From: Triatoma infestans
Lineage: Eukaryota; Arthropoda; Insecta; Hemiptera; Reduviidae
Direction: 5' to 3'
NCBI GenBank assembly: GCA_011037195.1
Contig: JAAEAF010000663.1
Location: forward strand, 1-64,000
DNA length: 64,000 bases
Shown piece by piece: positions 44,404 through 54,401 of this stretch; within the stretch, counting starts at the first letter, position 1, and each line of letters starts with the position of its first letter. Below the pieces are notes generated by a model. That model saw only the letters and a program-made list of their open reading frames with translations, ran no database searches and had not been told where the DNA came from. The translations under genes and the position numbers were made by a program.

Positions 44404-45420
44404 AATTTTTGTATTTTTGATATGCGTTTCAGAAAATTTCACTTTTTACTTGGAAGTCTGTATGGGTCTCAACCAAGCGAACTAACACGAGAAAAGAAAT
44501 TCAGTCCTTACAGACCAAATTCACCTAATCTACATACAACGTATCTAAACCTAATCTTACACAGGTCTAAAAATACCGTTCATCAAAGAAATTATAATAT
44601 CAGAAAATAAAATTCACGTACGAAAAAGAAACGAATAACACCCTCAACTTTGACATAAAATTTACAAGAAGCGACAATAAACTGGAATACGGAATACACA
44701 GAAAACCAACTACCTCCGATGCTATTATACTGCACAATTCCAACCACCCTACCCAACACAAACTAGCTGCACTTAGACATCTGACATTACACACCCCTCA
44801 CTCTGGGAACCATACACAAGAATTGCAGACAATCTACAAAATATCGGAAAACAATGGGTACAATGCGAACATCGTTAATAAACTCCTCAAAAACGAACCA
44901 CACCACCGAAATAGGACTGACAAAGAAACAGCAGACAAATTCACCACATTCACATATATTGGAAGCCACACACGTACAAACTCACAAATTTTTTCAAAAA
45001 ACTGGGCATTAAGACATCTTTCAGAACAAACAACAAATTAGGCAACAAAATCCACACTCATACCGAGTTCACTGACGTGTATGACAGCAGTGGGGTTTAC
45101 GAGTTGAAATGCCCGGACTGTGACAACATTTATGAACTTATCAGATCATACAAGCACAACAAAGCTGACTCAAATTATGCCAATCACTTAAACACTAACA
45201 AATACAAACCCGATGACATCACGACCACGATGAAGCTAATATATTCTGGCCATAAAGGACGACGACTTGATAATAGAATAACTCGAAATATATAAACACA
45301 AGAAAAAAAACTTAATAAACGAACAGACAAAATTTGCCAGTGAACCATTATTCATAACACTCTTCCCACAATAGCAACAGAATCGCAATTACTCGTGCAA
45401 ACATTATACATGCACCAAAT
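44404..45420 (+). pseudogene. Penelope-like element remnant: RT end and GIY-YIG tail
   Basis: Frames on the plus strand, joined by several shifts, show the end of a Penelope-type RT: YGIYRKPT near 44,690 and NSNHPTQHKLAALRH near 44,740-44,790. A linker follows (44,823-45,041; LQTIYKISENNGYNANIVNK, then FTYIGSHTR). Then comes the start of a GIY-YIG-like nuclease (45,077-45,295; SSGVYELKCPDCDNIYE). Here GVY stands for the GIY strand, but the YIG strand is decayed to YEL and the conserved Arg is unclear. The nuclease tail is diagnostic of endonuclease-bearing Penelope-like elements. The 5' half and terminal repeats are not visible. Confidence 0.75.
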
Positions 45421-45559
45421 AGTTCTTACACAGATTTTAGTTTTAGGTTAGTTTTAAATCTGCTAGTTATATATATATATATATATATTTTTAAAAAAAT
45501 CAAAACATCAAATCCGTCCATTACTGGACACAAATCGCCTCGTTCGAGGACTAAACATG

Positions 45560-47290
45560 TAATATATACATGCACATGTACGTGAACATATCGAAATACT
45601 ATGAAAATACCGAAGCTGCCGTTTGGACGAAAACAGATACCACACGGTTTTTTAAAACAAAAAAATGGATTAAAACAAGGCTGTTTGCTTTCGCCATTGC
45701 TGTTCGCCCTGTTTTTGAACGACCTCCATGAGTTTGTGGAAGGCGGAATATGGATAGGAAATGTAAATGTTAGAGTTTTACTTTATGCGGACGATATTGT
45801 CCTGTTGGCCAGCGAACCGCGCACCCTACAGACCATGATCAGTAGATTCAAGAAATATTGTGAACTCTGGAATTTAGTAGTAAACTTGAAAAAATCTAAA
45901 ATTATGGTGTTTAGGCGTGGGGGGTAGATTAGGGCGAAAAGAGAGGTGGATGTACGCTGATGAACAGATAGAGGTCGTGTCGCATTATAAGTACCTGGGA
46001 TTAACTCTCACTCCGCAAATTACATTTGGAAAACACTTCAAGGAAAAGTCAACTGCCTGTAAAATGAGCATAGGATCTACCTGGAACAGAATTATAACAA
46101 ACGATAATATACCGCTATCCGCAAAGTATCATGTTTTTGATTCGGTTTGTAGAGCGGTCGTATGCTGTTCCGGGCAAGTTTGGGATTTTCAGGAACATAA
46201 TGAGGTTGAAAAATTACAAAAATATTTTATTAAAGGATTATTTCTCTTGCCACGTCATACACCGAATTATACAGTATATCTGGAAACAGGTAGATTCCTA
46301 TTATTTCATTATACCTTACATCTTCACCTGAATTATGTCCGCAAAATATTATCATTGCCTGCTTCGCAAATTAGGAAAAATTTAGCTCAGTGTATAATAG
46401 ATAAGAAGGTATGGTGGTTTGCTGAAATTTCAGATTTAGCCACTAAACATAATTTTAACGCGGTGGAATTGTATACCGGTGAGGATAAAAGTTATGTTAA
46501 TAGATTTATAGAATCACTAAAAACAAATTTTTAAAAGCACACTACTCAACAATAAAGCTAATTCAAAATTCTATCTAATCTATAAAGAAGTAGAAGTGAA
46601 ATGGGGAGAAGGATATATGAAGGACTCCAATAAGCGATTTTTCATGTCAGTAATAATGAAAGTAAGAGGAGAACTATTGGGATTAAATCGCTCTGTCGGC
46701 AGGTCAGAAGAACAGTTTAAATGTTCAATGTGCAATATGTCTGCAGAAGAAAACACCTTTCACTTCATAGCCCAGTGCCCAATTTTAACAGGTTTTAGAA
46801 AAAAATGGTTTAAAACTGAAAAACTGTCCATGATTGAATTTATTGAATACCTAAATGGTAAAAACTGGGAACTTCTCTTTAAATATACAAAGGCTGCCCT
46901 AAATTTTAGAAAAGATTTGGTAAAACAGTTCAATTATTAACTATTTAGTTCTAAGAGCAAAATTATTAATTTGTAATCCTATTTATAAACCTCTTACAAC
47001 TTACTACACATTCAATATTAGAAAAGGGTACTCGGTTTTAGTTTGGTTTTCTTTGTTTTCCTCTGTTGTTTTCTTATATATATAAAGGGTATTTTTAATT
47101 TTACCTAAAGCACCTTGCAAATAAAATACTTAAATAAAATCGATTGAAATTGAAGCTAATTTATGTTTTGATGTATTATTATGCCAACTTGGCAAGACGA
47201 ACTAATATCCATTGCCTATTTTGTGTTATGTTAAGAATATCTCTTGGTTGTACATTTTAATTGTAAATAATAAACGCATTTATTATTATT
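45560..47290 (+). pseudogene. LINE RT remnant with CCHC-type tail
   Basis: A 5'-truncated non-LTR retrotransposon. Frame 45,601-45,927 has the RT blocks GLKQGCLLSPLLFALFLND and VLLYADDIVLLA (intact YADD active site). A one-base-type shift near 45,920 leads to frame 45,917-46,534 with VSHYKYLGLTLTPQITF and the thumb region. Another stop separates frame 46,596-46,940 with the zinc motif CSMCNMSAEENTFHFIAQC. No RNase H lies between. About 350 bp of 3' UTR ends in an ATT-rich stretch and an A-run at 47,298-47,310. Only three breaks in 1.3 kb make this one of the younger LINE copies here, though it has no endonuclease. Confidence 0.85.
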
Positions 47291-47689
47291 ATAATTAAAA
47301 AAAAAAAAATTATAATTATAAAAACCTTATTATAAGAAACCATATTTAGATATACATGCGTGCGTGGATGCCGTATATGAGTGTTGTGTAAAAAGAGAAA
47401 TATTGACTGGAATGCATAATTATAAAAAAACTTAATTATAAAAATCTCTTAATTTTAAATTATGTTAGTTTAAATCGTTATTTAATTTAATTTTTAATTT
47501 ATTTTTTATATATTTTATATTTTATTTTGAATAGTTAATTGTAAAGTAAATCACCCTCCAACAGCAGAGTTTAAAAATTAGACCCCCACAGTGTTGTTTC
47601 CATTTTAAGGAAAATTTGCCCTTTAACAACCCAAACACGTGTTTTCCCACCCAGCTGACCATGCCCCTTGACCTAGTTTAAGAGTTTAG

Positions 47690-47890
47690 TTTTAAATACT
47701 GTTCAAAACACCAGTCAGTGTGTAAAACTGAATTTGCTCTGTGCAAGTCTGTGTTGTCACACTGTCTGAAAAACGCAGCCTGAAGATGGGCAAACGCCCG
47801 AAACCGGTCGATGGCCACAAAATGAAGCAGGCTACCACGGAAATGTCTCTGATGTTTTCCAGCTCTAGGAACCAACCACCACCACAACAA
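47690..47890 (+). mobile_element. Hammerhead-like unit, solitary plus copy
   Basis: Order on the plus strand: tttgctctgtgcaagtctgt, tcacactgtctgaaaaacgc, CTGAAGA (47,780), T, a perfect hairpin GGGC-aaac-GCCC, GAAA, CCGGTC, GATGG, then aagcaggctaccacggaaat and a ccaccaccacaacaa end. It shares about 90 percent with the minus copy at 38,375-38,560. Stem I has a G-A mismatch here where the other copy pairs. Confidence 0.65.
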
Positions 47891-48504
47891 ATTATAATAT
47901 CTTCTCATTATAAAAAAAAAGATCACTTTTCATCACTTTTCTCTTCACTTTCACTTTTCTCTGTGTTGTTGAGGTGTTCTCAACTTTTTAGTTCTAAATT
48001 TTACATAAGTGTTCAAGTTGGATATGTTTTAAAGATTTTTTAGTTTTTATATTTTTTTATTTTTTATGCCTTGAAAAAGACAATATATTTGTCGAAACGT
48101 TGGCAAAAATTTAAGTTTTTTTATTTTTGTTTAAAAAAAGACCGAAACTCAAAATCCTTTCCTTCATACAAGTAACGGTCGAGAAGAATCTTCCATAATT
48201 ATAAAAAAATTCTATGAATCTCTCCTCCTTCACACTAATAAATGTCTGATAAATGTCGTTAACGTACGCTACATATAATTGCGCTTAACTGAAAAACGGT
48301 CTAATAGCGTATATTCCAAAATGACAGAAACATTTACCAGGTCAGGGAAATATTGGAAGGAAGGTCTGATGATGTGGTCTAATTTGAAACGGGAGATGAG
48401 TTGGTAGCGTCTCTTGGTGTATGGGTACCTGTTTTCCTGGCTGAAATTTATGCTATTCTGTGCTGATGAGCGAGTACGTAACTCTAATTTGAAAGGGGTT
48501 TGCA

Positions 48505-49248
48505 TCTGCTTGTCCTCACGTGTTGGTTTAATGGCTAGCGCACTCGCCTTTCTTGCGAGAATTCAGGGTTCAGTTCCCGTGAGGGCAAAGTCGGTGTTGA
48601 CCCAGCATAGTGATAAAAAGTGGGAAGCTACATACTTCCCATGAGCCCCTTCCTCTTGGGGGAGTTTTAGGTACCTACCCTCTTGGGTTTACCAGTCCCC
48701 CGTTGCAAGCAACGGGATCGTTTAGGATGTCACCACCATGGAGAAACTGTTAGTGCACCTTTCCAGGCGGAAGTGCCTAGGCACACCCCTGTTTGACCCA
48801 TTTAACAGCAGGTTGAGATACGCTCAACCAGCGCGCAAAGTAATCCCACAAAGTGCCCACACTTCACTGCCAGAAGCTAGGGAAGGTTCCCTAGCAGGCT
48901 CTGGTAAACCGCGACACCCAGCAACTGCGCTTCCAGCTACGGGCTGGCACCTGGGTTTAATTTATATTGCGAGTCTCCACCCGCTCAACTTATGTCCTCG
49001 GTCACTGGAGTTAGTGCTTAAAACAGAGCCACTAGAATCCAACCTCAATTGCAAGCAACTCTAACGAGCTGGTGTCACTGATCGCACGCTCGATGGATCT
49101 ACAGATTCCATCTACTGATTCCTGTCCATTGCCTCAAGTACAGGGGTTCAGTAACCCAGGATTCCTACAGGCAATCCTGCAATGGGAAAGGATCAGGATA
49201 GGATTGGTCGGGGTGAGGGATTCCCCAACCTAGAGAGCCAGAGGCTGA
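48505..49248 (+). repeat. Compound repeat C, plus copy with tRNA-like head
   Basis: Begins with a tRNA-like segment: A-box-like tggtttaatggctagcgcac (48,522) and B-box-like gggttcagttcccgt (48,568), 46 bases apart. It then follows the same block order as the minus copy at 26,750-27,480. The tRNA-like part has no proper 3' acceptor half, so it is not a working tRNA gene. A possible long SINE or a pol III-driven composite repeat. The overlapping 108-aa frame has no known domain. Confidence 0.75.
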
Positions 49249-49678
49249 TTGGTTGACGATGGAGACGCCACGTGTAATAGCAAGAGAGAATTACATCAGC
49301 AAGAGAGAGCTGACAGACGAGAGAATTAAGAGATACTCTCTGACTTAAGCAGGCTTAAGGTGGAGGGAACCTGTATATAAGCCAGTGAGAGATCTAGACA
49401 TCTATCTATCAGATTCACACATACATATCATCGTGTCATATTTCTACTCTCACCTTTTATTCTATAAAAAATCATTACAAGTCCAGTGCAGTTTGTGTAA
49501 GCTTATAGCTATATTATAACAGTGCCTTCATATTTCGTCTAATTAATCAATCCCAATTTCTCTCCTCATCAACACCATTACATTGCAGTTTGTGTAAGCT
49601 TATAGCTATATTATACAGTGTCTTCATATCTCGTCTAATTAATCAATCCCAATTTCTCTCCTCATCAACCCATTATAC
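49249..49678 (+). promoter_or_regulatory. LTR with TATA box and 96-bp internal duplication
   Basis: The core promoter is ctgtatataagccagtgag at 49,371. The following R-U5 region matches the LTRs of the gag-protease element at 5.2-7.8 kb (tctatctatcagattcac, ccttttattctataaa, gtccagtgcagt, atttctctcctcatcaac). The segment from tgcagtttgtgtaagc is present twice (49,487 and 49,583). The element body is missing, so this is a solo LTR or a fragment. The start is uncertain. Confidence 0.7.
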
Positions 49679-49929
49679 CACGTATCCACGCCTATGGAAG
49701 CTACAGTTAGTAGCGCCTTAGTTAGCGAAGCGGAACTAAACGGCGTGAACTGCGGCGTGCTTACCACACGCCCCCTATTCAAATCGCCGTCTGGCAAGCC
49801 TTGGTCCTTCATGGGCGGTTGCGACATAGGGTTTTTTTTTTTTTTTTTGTACCTGCTTGGATAGTCTCAGGCTTCGTTGAGGGTACTGAGTTTCTGCGTC
49901 TTCATCTCCACGTTAGTATTGGAATATTC

Positions 49930-50260
49930 CAAAAGATGGAAGAGCTATCCTATTGAAAGGATGTTGTCCTTATGAGAATCATGTCATATGGAATCACGTT
50001 ATATGGGAAATGAGGTGGTAGACAGCTTAACCAAATTTGGCGCCACTCTTCCTTTCATTCGTTCCGAGCCTGCTGTTGGTGTGTCTTTAGACACATGTCT
50101 AAGACAACAGTCTAAACTACCAGTCATTTATCACCCCTATGGATGAGCTCAGTAGATTGTCGGCAAACTGTGATAAGTTGCTCATTGCGGATCCAGTCAG
50201 GACTGTAAGCGAGATGTTGCCGTATCTTTGTACAATGCAGTCTTTTTGAATCTCTTACTG
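49930..50260 (+). pseudogene. LINE RNase H tail scar
   Basis: One frame reads GNEVVDSLTKFGATLPFIRS and EPAVGVSLDTCLRQQSK, matching GNERADQLAREGSSLPFCGP and EPALAV of the LINE at 55.6 kb. The catalytic Asp is kept (VVD). The flanks are too decayed to extend. Confidence 0.55.
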
Positions 50261-50299
50261 GGTATTGTGGTGTCAACAGTGTAAAATTCTTTCTTTTGT

Positions 50300-51700
50300 A
50301 TTATAAATGAAATAATCAAAGGCGTCCTAAAATTTTTTGTTTCAATGTTTTTCTATGTAATTTTTTTTTTTTTTTATATAAAGAACGCTAAGTACATGCA
50401 ACTTTTTATTTATACATATATTCTGAAGTAACAATATAATTTTCTTTTATTGTCATCCATTTATGTAGCCTTTTTATTTTCCTAATCAAATAGAAGACTT
50501 TTTCATTTATACATTTTCATTGTTCTGTGTAGTACATTTTATAAAGCACACTCTCCATTTGCTTTGAAAAACAATTGTTATACAGAAACAAAAAAAATTT
50601 ATTATTTCAATCTTTCATTTCATTTTTTAAATGTTTTGCAGAGTTTATTAATTTTGTGTATGTACTGTGGCTGCGCCAGATAATTTATCTCCAACCAATT
50701 AATTATACTTAAAAATTATACTTTATTAATTAAAATTTTAGCCAAACAAGTGTTCTTTGTCTAGAATTTGATGTAACGACTTTTGTTTTAATTATTAAAT
50801 AAATAAAACCTTCTATGTGCACTCCTTACACATCCAAAATATATTTTTCAAATTTAATAATCTTTCTAGGTTTTTATTAAATTAATTTAATTGAATTTTT
50901 TTTTTTTTTTTTAATATTTGCCTCTTTTATCTGTTTAATCGTAATTTTTTGCAGCATTTATGGTGTCCAAAAGCTTGTAATTGTCATGTCCTTAGTTATT
51001 AGCCTAGTTTATTATTAACCCCCCCACTAGGCTGTGAGACTTGTACAAATAGATTGTGTATGAATAAGTTTAGCTCAACTCTAATAAAATTATAGGTCCC
51101 CCAAGAGCACAAAACTATACCCAAAAATTATGGTTTTCAAATCGTCAGGCTTTAAAATTTATTTAAACTTGGTTGCTCTATGTGTCGGGTACCATTGGTG
51201 TCCTTCATCAGGAGCTCTTTAGGTTAGGGGAGGGATGTATAATTTAGAATGCAATAATGTTGCAATGATGTAATAATGTATAGTTTAATGAGATAATGTA
51301 TAGTTTAGAATGTAATAATGTAATGTATGTTTAAAATGTAATAAAGAATTCTTTTTTCTTGAAAAAATAAAAAACCTCCCCCAGCCATTGCCGTATAAAC
51401 ATCTCGTTACACAACATTATTTTACTCATACTTTTTCTTCATATAATATACAATCAACAGACAAGTAAGGGGGCCCGTAACTGATAATATAACTAGCTCG
51501 CTAGGGACATGGATTTGTTTCTTCTCCCACACAAAAATCTGCAAATTTTTTTATGGCTATTGTAACATGAAGTATTTTGGGATTACTCCTCTGTGTTGGG
51601 AGGTGATTGCAGCAGTCTCATAATGTTGGTTTCCATAGATACTATTTAAAACTCTATTTATTTATTTATTTTATATTTTTAATTTACGTGCGTCCAATAT
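50300..51700. other. AT-rich intergenic DNA with short AT tandem
   Basis: No gene recognised. Near 51,236-51,350 an imperfect tandem of atgtatagtttagaatgtaa is visible. Confidence 0.5.
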
Positions 51701-51704
51701 CTGT

Positions 51705-51870
51705 GTTTCCTGGAGCCCCGGAGCCTTCTCAGTGCACTATCGGCCTCCAGACTGTGTTCTCTCGCTCTTGACAACATTGTCTATCACTGGACAGTAAGCT
51801 GTAGGGGCACTAGGAAAAAAAAAATCTAAGAGGCAGCCCTGGACTCGAATCAGGACTTCCGCCTGAAAAA
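51705..51870 (-). repeat. SINE fragment
   Basis: The minus strand carries the B-box-like ctgattcgagtccagg, the core (cagtccagtgatagacaatg-type, then cagtctggaggccgatagtg) and ends at 51,705. The 5' region and A-box are missing. Confidence 0.7.
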
Positions 51871-52025
51871 CTCTAATGTAAAATTGCTAAATTTCGTCAC
51901 GACATGTTTGATAGCTGTAACACAATACATGAAAGACAAAAAAAATAGTTCAAGAGATTTTTTTTTATTACGATATATTCATTTGTCTACACAGCTCTCA
52001 CAATAATTAATTACTAATGATAATA

Positions 52026-53331
52026 TAGGTTGTCCCAAAAGGTACTTTACAACTTCACAATGCAATAACTTGAATTGTAATTGATGTACACAAAATAACT
52101 TTAGTTTATCTAATGCTCCATCTCATAAAGTTTTTTTTCCCTCGTGTTTCAGATAACAGGAAACAAGAATAAGAATAATGGCGTCCCCACAAGAAAAGGC
52201 ACAATGTGTGAAGTGGTTTATTGAAACCAGATCTGACATTCAGACACAGAAAAACTTCAGGACACGATTTAACAAGAATCCACCCTCTCGACCATCAATA
52301 AGAAAGTGGTACAACAACTTCATGGAGACAGGCTGTGTTGATGTAAAGCCTCATACTGGCCGGCCCGGAACGAGTGATGCAGACGTCGAACGCATACGTG
52401 TAGCTTTCCAGCGTTCGCCACAGAAGTCGATTCGAAGGGCCTCACAGGAACTGCAAATCCCTCGCACAACAGTGCACAGGATACTCCGAAAACGTCTTCA
52501 GTTGTACCCATATCGTCTGCAATTACTGCAGGCACTTGAGCCAAATGATAGACCGAAGCGCATGCAATTTGCTGTGGAAATTCTGACACGTGTGGAAGAA
52601 GATAACAATTTCCTTAATAATGTGGCTTTCTCCGATGAATCGACTTTTCATGTGTGTGGAAGAGTCAATACACACAATGTCCGCATCTGGGGGTCAGTAA
52701 ACCCACATGCTTTGAGAGAAGTGGTGCGTGATAGCCCCAAAGTTAATGTGTGGTGTTGTGATCGCATTATTGGACCATTCTTTTTTGCAGAAAACACAGT
52801 TAATGGTACCAATTACCTTGACATGCTGCAGATGTATCTGATACCTCAATTAGCTGATCGACAACCAACAGTCGTTTTTCAGCAAGATGGTGCACCACCA
52901 CATTGGGCTCTTAGCGTGAGAGAGGTCCTGGACGTTACCTTTTCGCAACGTTGGATTGGAAGAGGTAGCCCCATTTCCTGGCCTCCTAGGTCCCCTGACA
53001 TGACACCCTTAGACTTTTTTCTCTGGGGTTACGTTAAAGACAAAGTTTATCGTACTCCTGTCAATGATATCAACGATCTGAAGAACAGAATCACCGATGC
53101 CATTGCCACTGTTGATGAACACATGTTACGGCGAGTGTGGATGGAAGTTGAATACCGATTAGATATCGTACGTGCCACAAGAGGTGCGCATATTGAAGTG
53201 GACTAAACAAGGAAAAAAACTTTATGAGATGGAGCGGAGCATTAGATAAACTAAAGTTAGTTTCTGTACATCAATTACAATTCAAGTTATTGCGTTGTGA
53301 AGTTGTAAAGTACCTTTTGGGACACCCGTTA
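52026..53331 (+). mobile_element. Intact mariner-group transposon with long TIRs
   Basis: Terminal inverted repeats of about 120 bp bound the transposase gene. The left starts ggttgtcccaaaaggtactt after TATA at 52,024. The right, read inward, is acgggtgtcccaaaaggtac and abuts TATA at 53,330, consistent with TA targets. The arms match over ttacaacttcaca, tgaattgtaattgatgtaca and tttagtttatctaatgctcc. Coding capacity is complete, so the copy may be active or recently active. It sits inside a Ty3/gypsy LTR. Confidence 0.92.
52178..53206 (+). CDS. Mariner-type transposase (DD41D spacing), 342 aa
   Basis: Cut-and-paste transposase that binds the long TIRs, excises the element and inserts it at TA. 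The N-terminal third has two helix-turn-helix modules: EKAQCVKWFIETRSDIQTQK and the SIRRASQELQIPRTTVHRIL box at about residues 87-106. The catalytic RNase H-like domain has SDEST (first Asp near residue 157), FQQDGAPPHW (second Asp near 239) and RSPDMTPLDFF. The last candidate Asp lies 41 residues after the second, which points to the DD41D group of Tc1/mariner enzymes rather than the DD34D of classical mariner. Length suits the family and there is no internal stop. The ATG at 52,178 is the first in frame, about 150 bases inside the left TIR. It is the only undamaged gene of this size in the window. Confidence 0.93.
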   Translation: MASPQEKAQCVKWFIETRSDIQTQKNFRTRFNKNPPSRPSIRKWYNNFMETGCVDVKPHTGRPGTSDADVERIRVAFQRSPQKSIRRASQELQIPRTTVHRILRKRLQLYPYRLQLLQALEPNDRPKRMQFAVEILTRVEEDNNFLNNVAFSDESTFHVCGRVNTHNVRIWGSVNPHALREVVRDSPKVNVWCCDRIIGPFFFAENTVNGTNYLDMLQMYLIPQLADRQPTVVFQQDGAPPHWALSVREVLDVTFSQRWIGRGSPISWPPRSPDMTPLDFFLWGYVKDKVYRTPVNDINDLKNRITDAIATVDEHMLRRVWMEVEYRLDIVRATRGAHIEVD

Positions 53332-53634
53332 TAATAAGTTTTTTTAAACTGAACGAGGCTGCTAGGCTGCGCTAGTGTCGGTCAGATATTGTTAAGATAG
53401 TTGTGGGCTGGATGCCCTAAAGGGCTCCCCCCCAATGTCTGACCGCTAAACGTTGAAACGGACTACCGGCTTGCTCGTACGCCCGCTCCTTGTTTGGTAA
53501 ATTGCTGGTGGTGGCTGATCTGTGGGTGTGGGCAGTTTTTGCGGTTCGCCTGTTGGTGGAGATTGGTCTGATGCGTTGATAGTGAAGGCCGGTTTGAGTA
53601 AGTCGATTGACACTGATGCCTGCCTCGTGGGCAG

Positions 53635-53925
53635 CAGCAGCTACAACCCTTGCCAGTGCGTGAACAAAAGCAGTCAATATTCCTCCCCAAGAGTATTAAA
53701 ACCTGCACACACGTCTTCATGCGCAGAGGAGGCCTCAAAAAACCACTCACTCCTCCGTACGAAGGGCCCTACAAGGTGTTAAGTCGCACCGACAAGGTGT
53801 TTCAGCTCCAGCTGCCCACGAGGCAGGCATCAGTGTCAATCGACTTACTCAAACCGGCCTTCACTATCAACGCATCAGACCAATCTCCACCAACAGGCGA
53901 ACCGCAAAACTGCCCACACCCATAG
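53635..53925 (+). pseudogene. Ty3/gypsy integrase C-terminal fragment
   Basis: A 91-aa frame from 53,650 reads LPKSIKTCTHVFMRRGGLKK and PLTPPYEGPYKVLSRTDKVF, then VSIDLLKPAF, the SH3-like C-terminal domain of Ty3/gypsy integrase and the end of pol. Upstream catalytic domains are missing. It is followed by the stop (53,925), the polypurine tract and the 3' LTR. A shorter minus-strand copy of the same pol end lies in the left arm (about 53,634-53,440). Two further frames overlapping here on the minus strand are shadows of it. Confidence 0.85.
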
Positions 53926-53994
53926 ATCAGCCACCACCAGCAATTTACCACACAAGGAGTGGGCGTACGAGCAAGCCGGTAGTCCGTTTCGACG

Positions 53995-54110
53995 TTTAGC
54001 GGTCAGACATTGGGGGGGAGCCATGTAGGGCATCCAGCCCACAACTACCTTAACAATATCTGACCGACACTAGCGCAGCCTAGCAGCCTCGTTCAGTTTA
54101 AAAAAACTTA
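53995..54110 (+). repeat. Polypurine tract and start of gypsy 3' LTR
   Basis: The run ttgggggggagcca (about 54,009) precedes tgtagggcatccagcccaca (54,026), which has the TG start of an LTR. The LTR is cut after cagcctcgttcag by mariner end sequence. Its minus-strand twin is at 53,350-53,430. Confidence 0.75.
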
Positions 54111-54250
54111 TTATAACGGGTGTCCCAAAAGGTACTTTACAACTTCACAACGCAATAACTTGAATTGTAATTGATGTACAGAAACTAACTTTAGTTTATC
54201 TAATGCTCCGCTCCATCTCATAAAGTTTTTTCCTTGTTTAGTCCACTTCA

Positions 54251-54401
54251 CAATATCTGACCGACACTAGCGCAGCCTAGCAGCCTCGTTCAGCACGACC
54301 ACTTAATTAGGGAATGCTGCTGGTGGTGCTGAACGAGGCTGCTAGGCTGCGCTAGTGTCGGTCAGATATTGTTAAGATAGTTGTGGGCTGGATGCCCTAC
54401 A
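54251..54401. repeat. Second palindrome of gypsy LTR pieces
   Basis: Segment 54,251-54,295 (caatatctgaccgacactag to cagca) is repeated inverted at 54,327-54,371 around a 31-bp spacer. The inverted side continues to the LTR start complement at 54,401 (gccctaca). Here the LTR ends in CA without the mariner, so this piece shows the uninterrupted LTR end. Confidence 0.8.

Larger units (their letters stand above)
53194..54250. repeat. Inverted repeat: two gypsy-LTR-mariner ends head to head
   Basis: Arms 53,194-53,634 and 53,811-54,250 are reverse complements over about 440 bp around a 176-bp spacer. Each arm holds, from outside in, the mariner stop-codon end and right TIR, the junction tttttttaaactgaacgag, about 70 bp of LTR, a polypurine tract and the end of a gypsy pol. 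By eye they differ at about eight sites (for example aaag against acat next to the LTR start, and single bases near 53,453 and 53,488). They are thus two related copies, not one sequence read twice. Confidence 0.88.

Noticed and set aside
48513..48590. Possible tRNA gene
   Set aside because: A-box and B-box-like blocks are present, but the acceptor stem and 3' half do not form and the segment is collinear with repeat C.
52320..52589. 89-aa minus-strand frame
   Set aside because: Shadow of the intact transposase on the other strand.
53650..53925. Candidate host protein of 91 aa
   Set aside because: The CTHVF...PYEGPYKVL pattern is the Ty3/gypsy integrase end, followed by a polypurine tract and LTR start.
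53194..54250. Pure assembly artefact explanation for the inverted repeat
   Set aside because: About eight differences between arms, mostly in the gypsy part, are not expected from one molecule read twice; not fully excluded without spanning reads.
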